A DNA stretch of 64,000 bases from Seleniivibrio woodruffii (GTDB lineage Bacteria; Chrysiogenota; Deferribacteres; Deferribacterales; Geovibrionaceae). The stretch is taken from NCBI RefSeq assembly GCF_004339245.1, contig NZ_SMGG01000006.1:186001-250000 (forward strand). The letters run 5' to 3'. Position numbers and translations under genes: made by a program. The notes beneath the pieces were generated by a model, which saw nothing but the letters and a program-made list of their open reading frames with translations, had not been told where the DNA came from and did no database searches. Positions 18,668 to 27,316 of this stretch are shown here, piece after piece (position 1 is the stretch's first letter; every line of letters starts with the position of its first letter).

Positions 18668-19561
18668 ATGTTTGAACTGATTAAACAGGGTACAAAAATT
18701 GACTTCATGGGAAAGGCGTATATTTTCTTCGCCATTTCCGGATTTTTTATACTCATAAGCCTCGGTCTCATTTTTACAAAGGGATTTACATACGGCATCG
18801 ACTTCGCAGGCGGTACTGTTTTTCAGGTTGAGTTTGAAAAAACCCCCAATCTGGATACAATCCGCAATGTTATGAACAAGGCGAACGTCGGCGAGGCCGT
18901 AATTCAGAACTTCGGTTCCGACAGGGATGTTCTCATCCGTGTTGAAAAGAACGACGAGGATCTTAAAAGGGTCAGCGAATCCATCGAAAACGGTCTTACT
19001 CAGGAAATGAAAGACAATAAGTTTCAGGTGGTGCGTGTTGAGCAGGTGGGCCCGCAGGTGGGTAAGGATCTGAAGAAAATGGCGTTCAACGCCGTTATCT
19101 ACTCCATAATCGCCGTTCTTATATACGTCGCTGTCAGGTTCCAGTTTGTTTTCGCTTCTGCGGCGATAATAGCCCTTGTACACGACGTTATCATCACTCT
19201 CGGATTCTTCAGCCTTCTGGGCAAAGAGATAAGCATTTCGGTCATTGCTGCGGTTCTCACTCTGGTGGGTTATTCGCTTAACGACACCATCGTTATCTTC
19301 GACCGTATCAGAGAGAAGATGCGTGAGGACAAAGAGGGCAAGATATCGCTCAGAGACCTTATGAACAACAGTATCAACGAAACACTGAGCCGTACGATAA
19401 TAACGTCTTTCCTGACGTTCCTTTCTGTTATAGCTCTGTATTTCTTCGGCGGAGAGGTTATCAACGGCTTCTCATTCGCACTCATGGTGGGTATCATCGT
19501 CGGATCATACTCCTCTATCGCCTGTGCGAGCGCACTCATTTACGTTATCAAGAAAAAATAA
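18668..19561 (+). CDS. secF: protein translocase subunit SecF
   Basis: 297 residues with six helices. GIDFAGGTVFQV after TM1 and GYSLNDTIVIFDRIRE in the fourth helix region are family markers. A strong GGAGGGG precedes the ATG. It ends the thrC-queA-tgt-yajC-secDF run, and a clear terminator follows. Confidence 0.97.
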   Translation: MFELIKQGTKIDFMGKAYIFFAISGFFILISLGLIFTKGFTYGIDFAGGTVFQVEFEKTPNLDTIRNVMNKANVGEAVIQNFGSDRDVLIRVEKNDEDLKRVSESIENGLTQEMKDNKFQVVRVEQVGPQVGKDLKKMAFNAVIYSIIAVLIYVAVRFQFVFASAAIIALVHDVIITLGFFSLLGKEISISVIAAVLTLVGYSLNDTIVIFDRIREKMREDKEGKISLRDLMNNSINETLSRTIITSFLTFLSVIALYFFGGEVINGFSFALMVGIIVGSYSSIACASALIYVIKKK

Positions 19562-19567
19562 CTCTTT

Positions 19568-19606
19568 ACGGGGCTTGTGATCTATTCACACGCCCCGTTT
19601 CTTTTC
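19568..19606 (+). terminator. rho-independent terminator after secF
   Basis: Arms ACGGGGCTTGTG and CACACGCCCCGT (one mismatch), seven-base loop, then TTTCTTTTC. Confidence 0.9.
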
Positions 19607-19619
19607 TCTCCATTTTCAT

Positions 19620-19649
19620 TTGATTAGTCAAAGTTTAAAGGGCTATACT
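19620..19649 (+). promoter_or_regulatory. promoter of the first sensor kinase, possibly leaderless
   Basis: TTGATT (19620-19625), 18-base spacer, TATACT (19644-19649); the ATG follows five bases later at 19655. The -35 lies in the palindrome TTTGA-TTAG-TCAAA (19619-19632), a possible operator for a CRP/FNR-type or other dimeric regulator. Confidence 0.5.
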
Positions 19650-19654
19650 GTGTA

Positions 19655-21868
19655 ATGATAAACAATCAGGGCGTCCAGCACCGCATCTTCATATATGTCA
19701 GTGTGGTTCTTATTACACTATGCGTCATTTTCGCATTCATCAATATTACTGTAAGATATTTCGAATACAGAAACGACATCACCCGCCAGAGCTATCTGGT
19801 TGAAAACAACCACAGGCTTCTGGCGTCACGTCTTTCGGGGGTTTTGAAATCAAACCTGACCCGTGCGGCGGCCGACCATGAGCTTCTGGAGGCCGTTGAA
19901 ACCGGAAATATGCCGCTGTTGTCAGGCAGAATGTCTGTCCATTCAAACGCCATGGACATAGAGTTTCCGGATGATGTCTTCGTTTACAGGGTGATATCCT
20001 CCGACGGCAAGACGCTGTTTTCCGGAGGCAAGCTCGACCGATGCCAGAGCAGATATTCAAAGGCCGTAACAAACGCTCTGAACAGCATCTCCGCCAGCAC
20101 CTCATACGAGCTTTGCGGCAGACAGATGATGCAGTTCTCCGCTATACCCATATACTCTGACGGAGGCATCATAGCCGCTGTGGAACTGGGAACCTCACTG
20201 TCTTTCTACGGAAGGGGCATGGAGCAGTCCACCGGCTACAGCATGGCTGTTCTTTTGGAAAAGGACAACCTGAAACCCGAAGGGATGCAGTCATACGGAA
20301 GATACTATCTTATGCCAGAGGGGAACATGTCCATGTTCCGCAGGATATTCGATTCTGCCAGGGGCAGCATAGACAAACTGCCGGAGACGATGCATGTGGG
20401 CGACGTTCACTACAGGGTTCTGGACGATATCCGCTTTTACAGCGGCACAGGACAGGAACTGGGCAGGTTTGTGTATGCAAAGGACGTGACCTCCTCCGTA
20501 TCATCCATCCTGACCTACACGCTCAACACAATCTTCATAACGCTCTTCTTCTGCGTGGCCTCGCTGGTTATCATCGGCATAGGTTTCAGCAGAACGGTCG
20601 GCACTCTGGAAAAATCCCACACCGACACCATAAACAGGCTGGCCGTCAACGAACGGAAGTATCGTGAATATATCGACAACTCACCCATGTCCATCTTTAC
20701 GGCCAACGATTCGAAGATGTTCATTGAGACCAACAAGCGTTTCTGCGAAGTTCTGGGTGCGGAAAAGAGAGACGTAACAGGTCACACCTTCTACGACTTC
20801 ATGACCGAAGACAACAGAGCGGAAATAAACAAATTCTATTCAATAGCCATGCACGAGGGGAGCAATTCCGGAATACTGCACATAGTCACCCGCAGGGGCA
20901 AGGAGATAGCCCTGATGGCGAAGGCTGTCAAAATTGACGAGTCCTCCCTGCTGTTCAACTGCCTTAACATAACCGACAACATAGCTATGGAAAAACGGCT
21001 CAGAGAGCTTAATCTGGAGCTTGAGAACGTCAACAGGAACCTGCAGATACGCATTGAGGATGAGGTTGAGAAGAACCGGAGACAGTCTCACGTTCTGGCA
21101 GAGCAGAAAAAATTCGCCGACATGGCCATGATGATGAGCGCAATCGCCCATCAGTGGCGTCAGCCTCTGAACGCTCTGGGGCTTATGATACAGACCATGC
21201 CCGACACCCTCGGCATTGACGAAAACTCAGAAGGCTACGTCAGATTTGAAGAGACCGCCATGGAACTGGTCGGAAACATGTCAAACACCATCGACAACTT
21301 CCGCCTTTTCTTCGAAACCGGAGCGAACAAGGAACCTTTCAACGTGATAGAGGAGCTTAAGAACACCTACTCCGTGATGGCTGTCAGACTGGCATCACAC
21401 AACATAAAGACCCGTTTCATGTGCCGCAGGGAGGAGGATATGCACTTCTCGCCCTGTCAGAACTGCGGGTTATGCCACGAGATAAATCTGTTCGGTTCCG
21501 CCGGAGAGTTCCGCCAGATGGTGGTGAACATCTTCAACAACAGCTTTGAGGCAATAAACGACAGGATGGGAAAAATTCCAGGCATGGAGGGGAGCATTAC
21601 GGTTAACATCGTCTGTTCCGACACAAGGGTGACCGTAAGTATTGAAGACAACGGAACAGGAATAGCCCCCGAGCTTATCGGCCGGATATTCGAGCCGTAT
21701 TTCAGTACAAAAAACGATGCGAACTCCTCCGGAATAGGCCTTTACATGGTAAAAGTGCTCACCGAGCAGAGCATGGGCGGAAAAGTGGCGGCATTTAACA
21801 ACCATCTGGGCGGACTTACCGTCGTGATGGATTTTACACTCTACAAAGGTGATTCTAAGCAGGCTTAA
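19655..21868 (+). CDS. membrane sensor histidine kinase with PAS domain and cysteine cluster
   Basis: 737 residues. TM1 at about 10-32, a periplasmic sensor of roughly 250 residues (Cache-like by layout), TM2 at 289-311, a PAS domain at 330-445, a coiled coil to 490, then the H-box [11 protein letters not shown] with His499. The N-box NIFNNSFEAIND (about 625-636) and DNGTGI, SSGIGLYM complete the ATPase domain. Just before the N-box sits Cys590, Cys601, Cys604 and Cys607 (SPCQNCGLC), in a place where such kinases usually have a plain strand and loop. No response regulator is adjacent. The 3' end overlaps the convergent kinase gene by 14 bases. The signal sensed is unknown; the cysteines suggest metal or redox control. 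Confidence 0.88.
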   Translation: MINNQGVQHRIFIYVSVVLITLCVIFAFINITVRYFEYRNDITRQSYLVENNHRLLASRLSGVLKSNLTRAAADHELLEAVETGNMPLLSGRMSVHSNAMDIEFPDDVFVYRVISSDGKTLFSGGKLDRCQSRYSKAVTNALNSISASTSYELCGRQMMQFSAIPIYSDGGIIAAVELGTSLSFYGRGMEQSTGYSMAVLLEKDNLKPEGMQSYGRYYLMPEGNMSMFRRIFDSARGSIDKLPETMHVGDVHYRVLDDIRFYSGTGQELGRFVYAKDVTSSVSSILTYTLNTIFITLFFCVASLVIIGIGFSRTVGTLEKSHTDTINRLAVNERKYREYIDNSPMSIFTANDSKMFIETNKRFCEVLGAEKRDVTGHTFYDFMTEDNRAEINKFYSIAMHEGSNSGILHIVTRRGKEIALMAKAVKIDESSLLFNCLNITDNIAMEKRLRELNLELENVNRNLQIRIEDEVEKNRRQSHVLAEQKKFADMAMMMSAIAHQWRQPLNALGLMIQTMPDTLGIDENSEGYVRFEETAMELVGNMSNTIDNFRLFFETGANKEPFNVIEELKNTYSVMAVRLASHNIKTRFMCRREEDMHFSPCQNCGLCHEINLFGSAGEFRQMVVNIFNNSFEAINDRMGKIPGMEGSITVNIVCSDTRVTVSIEDNGTGIAPELIGRIFEPYFSTKNDANSSGIGLYMVKVLTEQSMGGKVAAFNNHLGGLTVVMDFTLYKGDSKQA

Positions 21869-23831
21869 CAGGCAGACTTATAAAAAAGCATACCCCGTTC
21901 TCGGTATTCTCGAAGAAGATCCTGCCGTTCATATAGTTTTCCACAATATTCTTGGTAAGATACAGACCTATCCCCGTCCCCTTGCCTTCGCCCTTTGTGG
22001 TGAAATAGGGATGGAAGATGCGCTCGGCAACGTATGCAGGAATAGGCTTTCCGTTGTTGAATATGCCTATCTCGATCCTGTCCTCTTTCATGCCGATGCT
22101 GACGCTGATTATCTTCTCAAGGCATTCGTTGCTCTCAAACTCTTCCTGAACTGCGTCCACCGCATTCTGAAGTATGTTTATGAAGCCCTGCTTGAACTCG
22201 TCCCTGTATCCCTCCACTCTCGCTTCATTATAGCGGCAGCGAAGCTGGTCGACATATTCGCCGCAGTCCATAAAGTTGTCTCCGCAGACGCAGGAGGCTC
22301 TGAAGGTTATGCCCAGATAGGCCATTTTCGCTTCATATATTTTCAGGATATCCCTTACCTCAAGCATTACGTTGAATGTTATCAGCTTACTCTCAGGTTT
22401 GAAGAAATCTCCGAAGTTATCGATTGTGGACGAAAGCCCGCATATAATGTTCATGCAGGTAGTCTCGAATCCGTTTATGTATTCGCTGTCCAGAAGACCG
22501 TCCCTGTGGGTCTGGCTGACATCCTGAACATACAGCCCCAAAGCGTTCAGCGGCTGACGCCAGTGGTGGGCAATGGCGCTCACCATGTTTCCGAGATCCG
22601 CCAGTTTTTTCTGGTTGAATATCATCTGTTCATACTTTCTGTTCTTCTCCGTCTCCTTCTGAATGGTTTCGTGGAGGGTGGAGTTTATGTTCTGAAGCTC
22701 CAGAGTCTTTTTGTGCAGTTCGGTTATGTCCCGGCAGATGCCCATGACTCCCTTCAACTCGCCGTCGGCTCCGCAGAAGGGGAATTTAACTGTGAGCATC
22801 AGTCTTTTTCTGCCGTCCTTGAACTGAACCCACTCCTCGTTCTGCCGCTTCTGCATCATGGCAAGGGTGACTCTGTCGTTGGCGATATACTCATCGGCAA
22901 CGCTCTTTTCAAATATTTCGTGGTCGGTTTTGCCCATCAGCTCGCTTTGAGACATACCCGCAAGCTCTTCAAAGGCCTTGTTGCATCCCATGTACCGACC
23001 GTCGGTCCCCTTGAAGAACACCAGATCGTCAATGGCGTTGAAAAGGGAGTTTATAAGCCCCGACTGCCTGTTTATCTCATCCTGAATTAACTTCTGTTCG
23101 GTTATATCTCTGCCCAGAACAACGATGCCTTTGCGCTTTGTCTTCTCCTCATCGTAATAAAGAGGAACCTTGATAACATCAAAAATTCTCGGCGTACCGT
23201 CAGGTTTGGGGATAAGTTCCTCCTCTCTGCTCATGACACCGCTCTGCCATGTCCTCTCGTCGGAATCCGCACACCAGAGGAAAGATTCCCTGTATACCGG
23301 AAGGGTGCTCTCGGCCAGTTCCAGTTCATCCTTGCCGACAAAATCCACATCCTGAAGGGAGAATATCTCCAGATTGCTCCTGTTGGCCTCAAGCCATCTG
23401 CCCTTGCTGTCCTTAAAACAGATAAGGTCGGGTGTTGCGTTTATAAGTGTTTTAAGCTGTTCCTGCTTCTGTTTCAGAGTTTCATAGGCTGTCCGCATGG
23501 AAGTGTCGTCACGGACTATTATGGCAAGCTCTGTGCCCGAAGCCACAGCCTCCACATGGAACCCCCTGCCGAAAGACGGCACGAAGTGATATACCTTTGT
23601 GGTGAGTGCATCTTTTACAAGAATGGGAAAATCTGACGTGAAAAAAGGGCAGCTGAGGTCTCCCAGACGTTTGTTGAGCATCTGATCTTTAATGCAGCCT
23701 GTAATTTTGAGAAATGAGTCATTGACATCGGCGACAACAGCAGATTCAAAATCGGGCGAACCGTCTGTGTTGAAGAAGACACAGCCGAAATATGCCTTCT
23801 GAATTATTTGCCCAAGGAGACTTTTTAGCAT
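21855..23831 (-). CDS. soluble sensor histidine kinase with three PAS domains and cysteine cluster
   Basis: 658 residues without membrane segments. Three PAS regions at about 5-110, 125-245 and 255-370 (FKDSKGRWLEAN, FKGTDGRYMGCN, each followed by a GRDITE- or CRDITE-like end), a coiled coil, then [11 protein letters not shown] with His422. N-box NILQNAVDAVQE and GTGIGLYL follow. Ahead of the N-box are Cys514, Cys516, Cys523 and Cys532 (CVCGDNFMDC), aligned in position with the cluster of the two other kinases here. Being cytoplasmic, it should sense an internal cue such as redox state or a small molecule. Orphan, with no regulator nearby. Confidence 0.87.
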   Translation of the reverse strand: MLKSLLGQIIQKAYFGCVFFNTDGSPDFESAVVADVNDSFLKITGCIKDQMLNKRLGDLSCPFFTSDFPILVKDALTTKVYHFVPSFGRGFHVEAVASGTELAIIVRDDTSMRTAYETLKQKQEQLKTLINATPDLICFKDSKGRWLEANRSNLEIFSLQDVDFVGKDELELAESTLPVYRESFLWCADSDERTWQSGVMSREEELIPKPDGTPRIFDVIKVPLYYDEEKTKRKGIVVLGRDITEQKLIQDEINRQSGLINSLFNAIDDLVFFKGTDGRYMGCNKAFEELAGMSQSELMGKTDHEIFEKSVADEYIANDRVTLAMMQKRQNEEWVQFKDGRKRLMLTVKFPFCGADGELKGVMGICRDITELHKKTLELQNINSTLHETIQKETEKNRKYEQMIFNQKKLADLGNMVSAIAHHWRQPLNALGLYVQDVSQTHRDGLLDSEYINGFETTCMNIICGLSSTIDNFGDFFKPESKLITFNVMLEVRDILKIYEAKMAYLGITFRASCVCGDNFMDCGEYVDQLRCRYNEARVEGYRDEFKQGFINILQNAVDAVQEEFESNECLEKIISVSIGMKEDRIEIGIFNNGKPIPAYVAERIFHPYFTTKGEGKGTGIGLYLTKNIVENYMNGRIFFENTENGVCFFISLPVKPA

Positions 23832-23951
23832 TAGGCAGACCCCGAAAATAATAAGATGTTACATAATCTAATTATACACACACAAATAGGGTCTGAGCAA
23901 ATCTTTGTTAAGAAAGATTAAAAAAATCTAATTATTTTTATTTAGTATACT

Positions 23952-24431
23952 TTAAGTGTTCCAGAACAGGCTGTCCTGATTATCGATAAGTGTTCCGAGG
24001 ATCTTGTTGTCGTCCTCGTTTATGTGTGTCCTGTCGACACAGCAGGCGGGGCAGAGGATGTCGTCCTCAACATACACCGGAACGCCCATTCTGAGCGCAA
24101 GGGTTATGCCGTCTGAGGGGCGGCAGTCGATACGCTTTTCAGATTTATTGCATATAACGTATATGCTGGCTTTGTAATTTCCGTTCTCATATCTGTCAAC
24201 AACCACACGGTCGATGTTCGCATCGTCGATGCTGTCGAGTATGCGGGCGATGAATTCATATGTCATGGGTCTGGGGGTGTTTATTCTGTTCAGAACGCAG
24301 TAGATGGATTCAGCTTCGAAATCCCCCACGTTGACGGGGATAAGATAATGTCCGCAAAGTGTTTCGAGAAGAAGCACATATCTGGAAGTGAGGGGTTCTC
24401 TGATAACGCACTTGACCGTTGTCTCTATCAT
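23952..24431 (-). CDS. bifunctional nuclease-family (DUF151) protein
   Basis: 159 residues. The DUF151 core is visible as HYLIPVNVGDFEAESI, MTYEFIARILDSI and DCRPSDGITLALR, then VPVYVEDDI. The family includes plant and bacterial proteins with RNase/DNase activity, but the role in bacteria is not settled. The C-terminus has an extra CPACC motif that might bind a metal. GGAGG eight bases before the ATG. The 120 bases beyond its stop (23832-23951) hold only AT-rich sequence with a weak hairpin (AATCTTT/AAAGATT). Confidence 0.85.
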   Translation of the reverse strand: MIETTVKCVIREPLTSRYVLLLETLCGHYLIPVNVGDFEAESIYCVLNRINTPRPMTYEFIARILDSIDDANIDRVVVDRYENGNYKASIYVICNKSEKRIDCRPSDGITLALRMGVPVYVEDDILCPACCVDRTHINEDDNKILGTLIDNQDSLFWNT

Positions 24432-24605
24432 TTAGGGAGCCTCCGCAATCTGTTCATCTTTCGCAAAAATAAAATTGGTTCATGTTTAACTAATTCCTGC
24501 ACGGGTCAATCCGTGTATCGTTCACTCACCCGCCCTATTTAAACGGCGGTTCTTCATTGATAAAAATAGATTGGCCGATAATAAAATCAATGGCAAATCT
24601 GCGTT

Positions 24606-25082
24606 TTATTTCAATTTAGTGGCGATATATTCCAGCTGTGTCGGGGAAAGGGGGCCTTCGACCCTTTCGAACAGTTGTCCGTCCGGTTTGAAGATGAAAG
24701 AGGCCGGAATGGTGTATATGTTCATTTCCATGCCGAGGTTTGAATCCGCATGGAAAACGGGATAGGTTATCTTGTGTTCGTCCACAAACTTCTGGGCATC
24801 CTCAAGGGTTTTGTCGACAGATATGCCCACGATAACAAAGTCATCGCCTTTATATTTTTCGTATGCCTCAATAAAATCCGGAGTCTCCTTTATGCAGGGG
24901 GGGCACCATGAGCCGAAAAAGTTAACGATTATCGCTTTGCCCGCATACTGCTTCTTAAGCTCGTCCACAAATCCCTTTGAAACGGTGGTGACCTTGTTTG
25001 CGGAACCTTCCGATTCCTTTTTGCTGCCGAAACAGCCGGACATGAGAACAACGGTGAGAAGCAGAAGTATCAGTTTTTTCAT
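24606..25082 (-). CDS. TlpA-like thioredoxin-fold lipoprotein
   Basis: 158 residues from the ATG at 25082 (GGAGG five bases upstream). A lipoprotein signal ends at LMSGC with Cys17 as lipid site. The thioredoxin-fold domain has WCPPC (FFGSWCPPCIKE), GISVDKTLEDAQKFV and PASFIFKPDG with the cis-Pro. It is a membrane-tethered periplasmic disulfide reductase of the TlpA/ResA type, used in cytochrome c or copper-site maturation. The CsoR-family gene is divergent 140 bases away and may share control. Confidence 0.88.
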   Translation of the reverse strand: MKKLILLLLTVVLMSGCFGSKKESEGSANKVTTVSKGFVDELKKQYAGKAIIVNFFGSWCPPCIKETPDFIEAYEKYKGDDFVIVGISVDKTLEDAQKFVDEHKITYPVFHADSNLGMEMNIYTIPASFIFKPDGQLFERVEGPLSPTQLEYIATKLK

Positions 25083-25187
25083 TTCATCCTCCAGATGCGC
25101 AGGCATGGCCTTTTCCCCATGCCTCTACGAATATGCATTTTGCGATATATTCCGTCAAGGATTTTCGCTGTACCTTTGTTTTTTTGA

Positions 25188-25217
25188 TTGACATATCCTA
25201 TCCTACAGGATAGGATA
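25188..25217 (+). promoter_or_regulatory. promoter with nested palindromic operator of the CsoR-family gene
   Basis: TTGACA (25188-25193), 17-base spacer, TAGGAT (25211-25216). The spacer and -10 are covered by a palindrome with 10-base perfect arms, TATCCTATCC (25194-25203) and GGATAGGATA (25208-25217), around TACA. A bound repressor would block RNA polymerase directly. Confidence 0.7.
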
Positions 25218-25222
25218 CTCGC

Positions 25223-25459
25223 ATGGAACAGAAGGCTAACGAAGAAATTGTTAAAAGACTTCAAAGAGCTAACGGTCATTTGTCTAAAGTTATCGAAATG
25301 ATAATGGAGGGGGATGCCGATATTGACGTTGCCCAGCAGATGCAGGCCGTATCAAAGGCGGTTATAAACGCCAAGAACCTCTACATCCGCAACAGCATCG
25401 ATTCAAGACTGGAAGGTTCCGCAGCCAGAGATCTGGCTGAGCTTTCTAAATTTTTATAA
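25223..25459 (+). CDS. CsoR/RcnR/FrmR-family repressor lacking the usual ligands
   Basis: 78 residues, all-helical, aligning with FrmR and CsoR: RLQRANGHLSKVIEMI (helix 1, DNA contact), GDADIDVAQQMQAVSKAV, and a third helix to RNSIDSRL. Family members sense copper, nickel, formaldehyde or sulfide through a Cys in helix 2 and a His in helix 2/3. Here the Cys position is Ile (DADI versus DAEC in FrmR) and the His position is not His; there is no Cys at all. The inducer is therefore unclear. It is preceded by a strong palindrome, so self-repression is likely. The ATG lies six bases after the -10 box, with only AGGA inside the operator as a possible ribosome site. Confidence 0.8.
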   Translation: MEQKANEEIVKRLQRANGHLSKVIEMIMEGDADIDVAQQMQAVSKAVINAKNLYIRNSIDSRLEGSAARDLAELSKFL

Positions 25460-25522
25460 AGTTTTTCAAAGGTCTGTGGATGCTGCGAACTCCACAGACA
25501 TGTGCTCATATCATACCTCGAT

Positions 25523-25553
25523 AAAAAAAGCGGGCTTTCACACCCGCTTTTTT
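25523..25553. terminator. bidirectional terminator between csoR-like gene and lipoprotein gene
   Basis: AAAAAAAGCGGG and CCCGCTTTTTT arms around an eight-base loop; it has a U-tract on both strands. A second hairpin without U-tract lies at about 25472-25499 (GTCTGTGGA/TCCACAGAC). Confidence 0.85.
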
Positions 25554-25582
25554 CAATCAGCCCCAAGGGCAAAGTTGTATCA

Positions 25583-27223
25583 TCAGGGAATTTTTACTCC
25601 GCTGACGTTATAGGGTATTCCGTATACCAGATATCCGCTTATCGATATTACTCCGGTTATGCTTCCGGAAAATCTGAGATATTCACCGCTGCTTGAACCG
25701 TAGGCATCCATTGTCGCTGAATCGAACACAAAGTAGCCCGCCGCAGCTGTTGAATATATTATCGGCGTGCCTGAGTCTGTCTGCCAGATCCTTATTACGG
25801 CTGTCATGCCTGTGGCATCGGGGTTGGATTCGGGATTGGCAACACTCATGGTCACGTTGTAATAGCCCAGTATGTCTCCTATGGTCAAAGGTACGTCGCT
25901 GTCATTTTCACCGGGATCCGTGCTCGGGTCTTCATCGACCTCACCGTCGTCGTCACCGCCTGTGTCTCCTCCCGAATCATCTCCTCCGGTGTCACCCCCG
26001 GTGTCGCCTCCGGTATCCCCCTCTCCGGGATCTTCGCCGCCGGTATCTCCGCCTTCATCATCAGTGTCGTCGGCAGGAACCACTCCCGCAAGAAGGTCGT
26101 CCATTATTGCGCTGATCTCATCAAAACTGATGTCAAAGCCTTCCTCTATAAGCTCCGCAAGGCTTTCCGCAGTGGTTTCCAGAGTCTCCTCATCGACTTC
26201 GAACCCCTGCTGTTTCAGCTCGTTCACAACAGTTTGCAGTGTTCTTCCGTCCAGAGGTATCTCTGTTATATCTATTGCCGAAGGAGCGCCGTTCTCCCAC
26301 TTTATAAGTCCGCCCAGGATCTTGCCGTCATTAACAAAATCCAGAATGGTATCACCGAGATATGAAAGCTGTTCGCCTGTCTCCGCAGGGTTGAAGGTCA
26401 TGAGTCCCACAACGGAAGAGAGCGGCCCCAGTTTCTCTTTTATGTCGTTAAAACCTATCGTGACCCTGTTGTTCTCTCCCAGAATTATGGTGCTTGAAGT
26501 TGCGCCGATATCCACCAGAGTATCAGCTCCGCCTACTATTATGCCCCCTGCTGTCATAAGGGATGTTGATCCCCCTGCAAGAGCACCAAGACTGCCGCCT
26601 GTGGATATCACTCCCGCAACGAACAGTCCTGTTTTGCAGACTGTTTTGGTTGCCATTGCCGCCTTCATCAGATTGTCATACATCTCCGCATCGGCTTCGG
26701 CATCGGAATTTATTATCTGTTTCGCAAGTTCAAGCTGTTCGTTGGCCTGCTGTGCGTCCACACCCAGCTGTGCCGCCAGACCTCTTATCTTCTTGCCCGC
26801 CGGATATGCATCGAAACTGCCTATAAGCTCCTCTGCCCAGTCCTGAGGCGACTGCTCAGCCCTTGAGGCTATCCGCTTTTTCTCTTTCGCCTCAACTGCG
26901 GCGGCTATGGCTTCGGCTTTCCCTGCCGTTGCTTCGGCCTGCGCCCATGCGGCCAGTGCATCGTCTATCAGGGTTTTAAGCTCTTCCCTGTCCGCATTTG
27001 AAAAGTCGTATGTTATGAATTTCTCTGTTTTCAGTCTCGCCAGAACGTACTGACGAACGGCTATCGCTCCGGCCTTTTCCGCCGCCGCTCTGTCTCCGCT
27101 CACCTGAGGAAGGGAGACACTCTGCTTTGTTGCAGGCTCGGCTGTGCCGGAGCCCCCTCCGCATCCCGAAAGGATGAAAACGGAGATAAGACCGCTTAAT
27201 GCCAATATCAAAACCCTTCTCAT
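25583..27223 (-). CDS. lipoprotein with acidic Gly-Asp repeat, unknown function
   Basis: 546 residues from the ATG at 27223, preceded by AGAGG. A lipoprotein signal ends at LSGC (Cys21). Residues about 50-130 are Ala/Glu/Lys-rich and helical. Residues about 195-240 are Gly/Ala/Ser-rich with hydrophobic stretches (VAGVISTGGSLGALAGGS). Residues about 390-440 form a low-complexity acidic repeat, GDTGGDTGG and variants, probably a flexible, calcium-binding-like spacer. The last 100 residues are beta-rich and may be a small surface domain. No family recognised. It may be an outer-membrane surface protein. It lies 93 bases downstream of the membrane LuxR gene on the same strand. Confidence 0.75.
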   Translation of the reverse strand: MRRVLILALSGLISVFILSGCGGGSGTAEPATKQSVSLPQVSGDRAAAEKAGAIAVRQYVLARLKTEKFITYDFSNADREELKTLIDDALAAWAQAEATAGKAEAIAAAVEAKEKKRIASRAEQSPQDWAEELIGSFDAYPAGKKIRGLAAQLGVDAQQANEQLELAKQIINSDAEADAEMYDNLMKAAMATKTVCKTGLFVAGVISTGGSLGALAGGSTSLMTAGGIIVGGADTLVDIGATSSTIILGENNRVTIGFNDIKEKLGPLSSVVGLMTFNPAETGEQLSYLGDTILDFVNDGKILGGLIKWENGAPSAIDITEIPLDGRTLQTVVNELKQQGFEVDEETLETTAESLAELIEEGFDISFDEISAIMDDLLAGVVPADDTDDEGGDTGGEDPGEGDTGGDTGGDTGGDDSGGDTGGDDDGEVDEDPSTDPGENDSDVPLTIGDILGYYNVTMSVANPESNPDATGMTAVIRIWQTDSGTPIIYSTAAAGYFVFDSATMDAYGSSSGEYLRFSGSITGVISISGYLVYGIPYNVSGVKIP

Positions 27224-27316
27224 GTCGGCCACCTCTTTTCTTCAAGTGTAGAAGATTAAAGCCGCAAAAGCATCATCCGGAAGGCTGAAATTGAGTAGTA
27301 CTAAAGTATGAAACGG

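Noticed and set aside
21849-23090. Plus-strand frame of 413 codons opposite the triple-PAS kinase
   Set aside because: Shadow of a gene with intact kinase motifs; codon choice and composition are those of the reverse strand.
25872-26846. Plus-strand frame rich in Ser and Pro opposite the lipoprotein
   Set aside because: It mirrors the Gly-Asp repeat of the real gene and has no independent signal.
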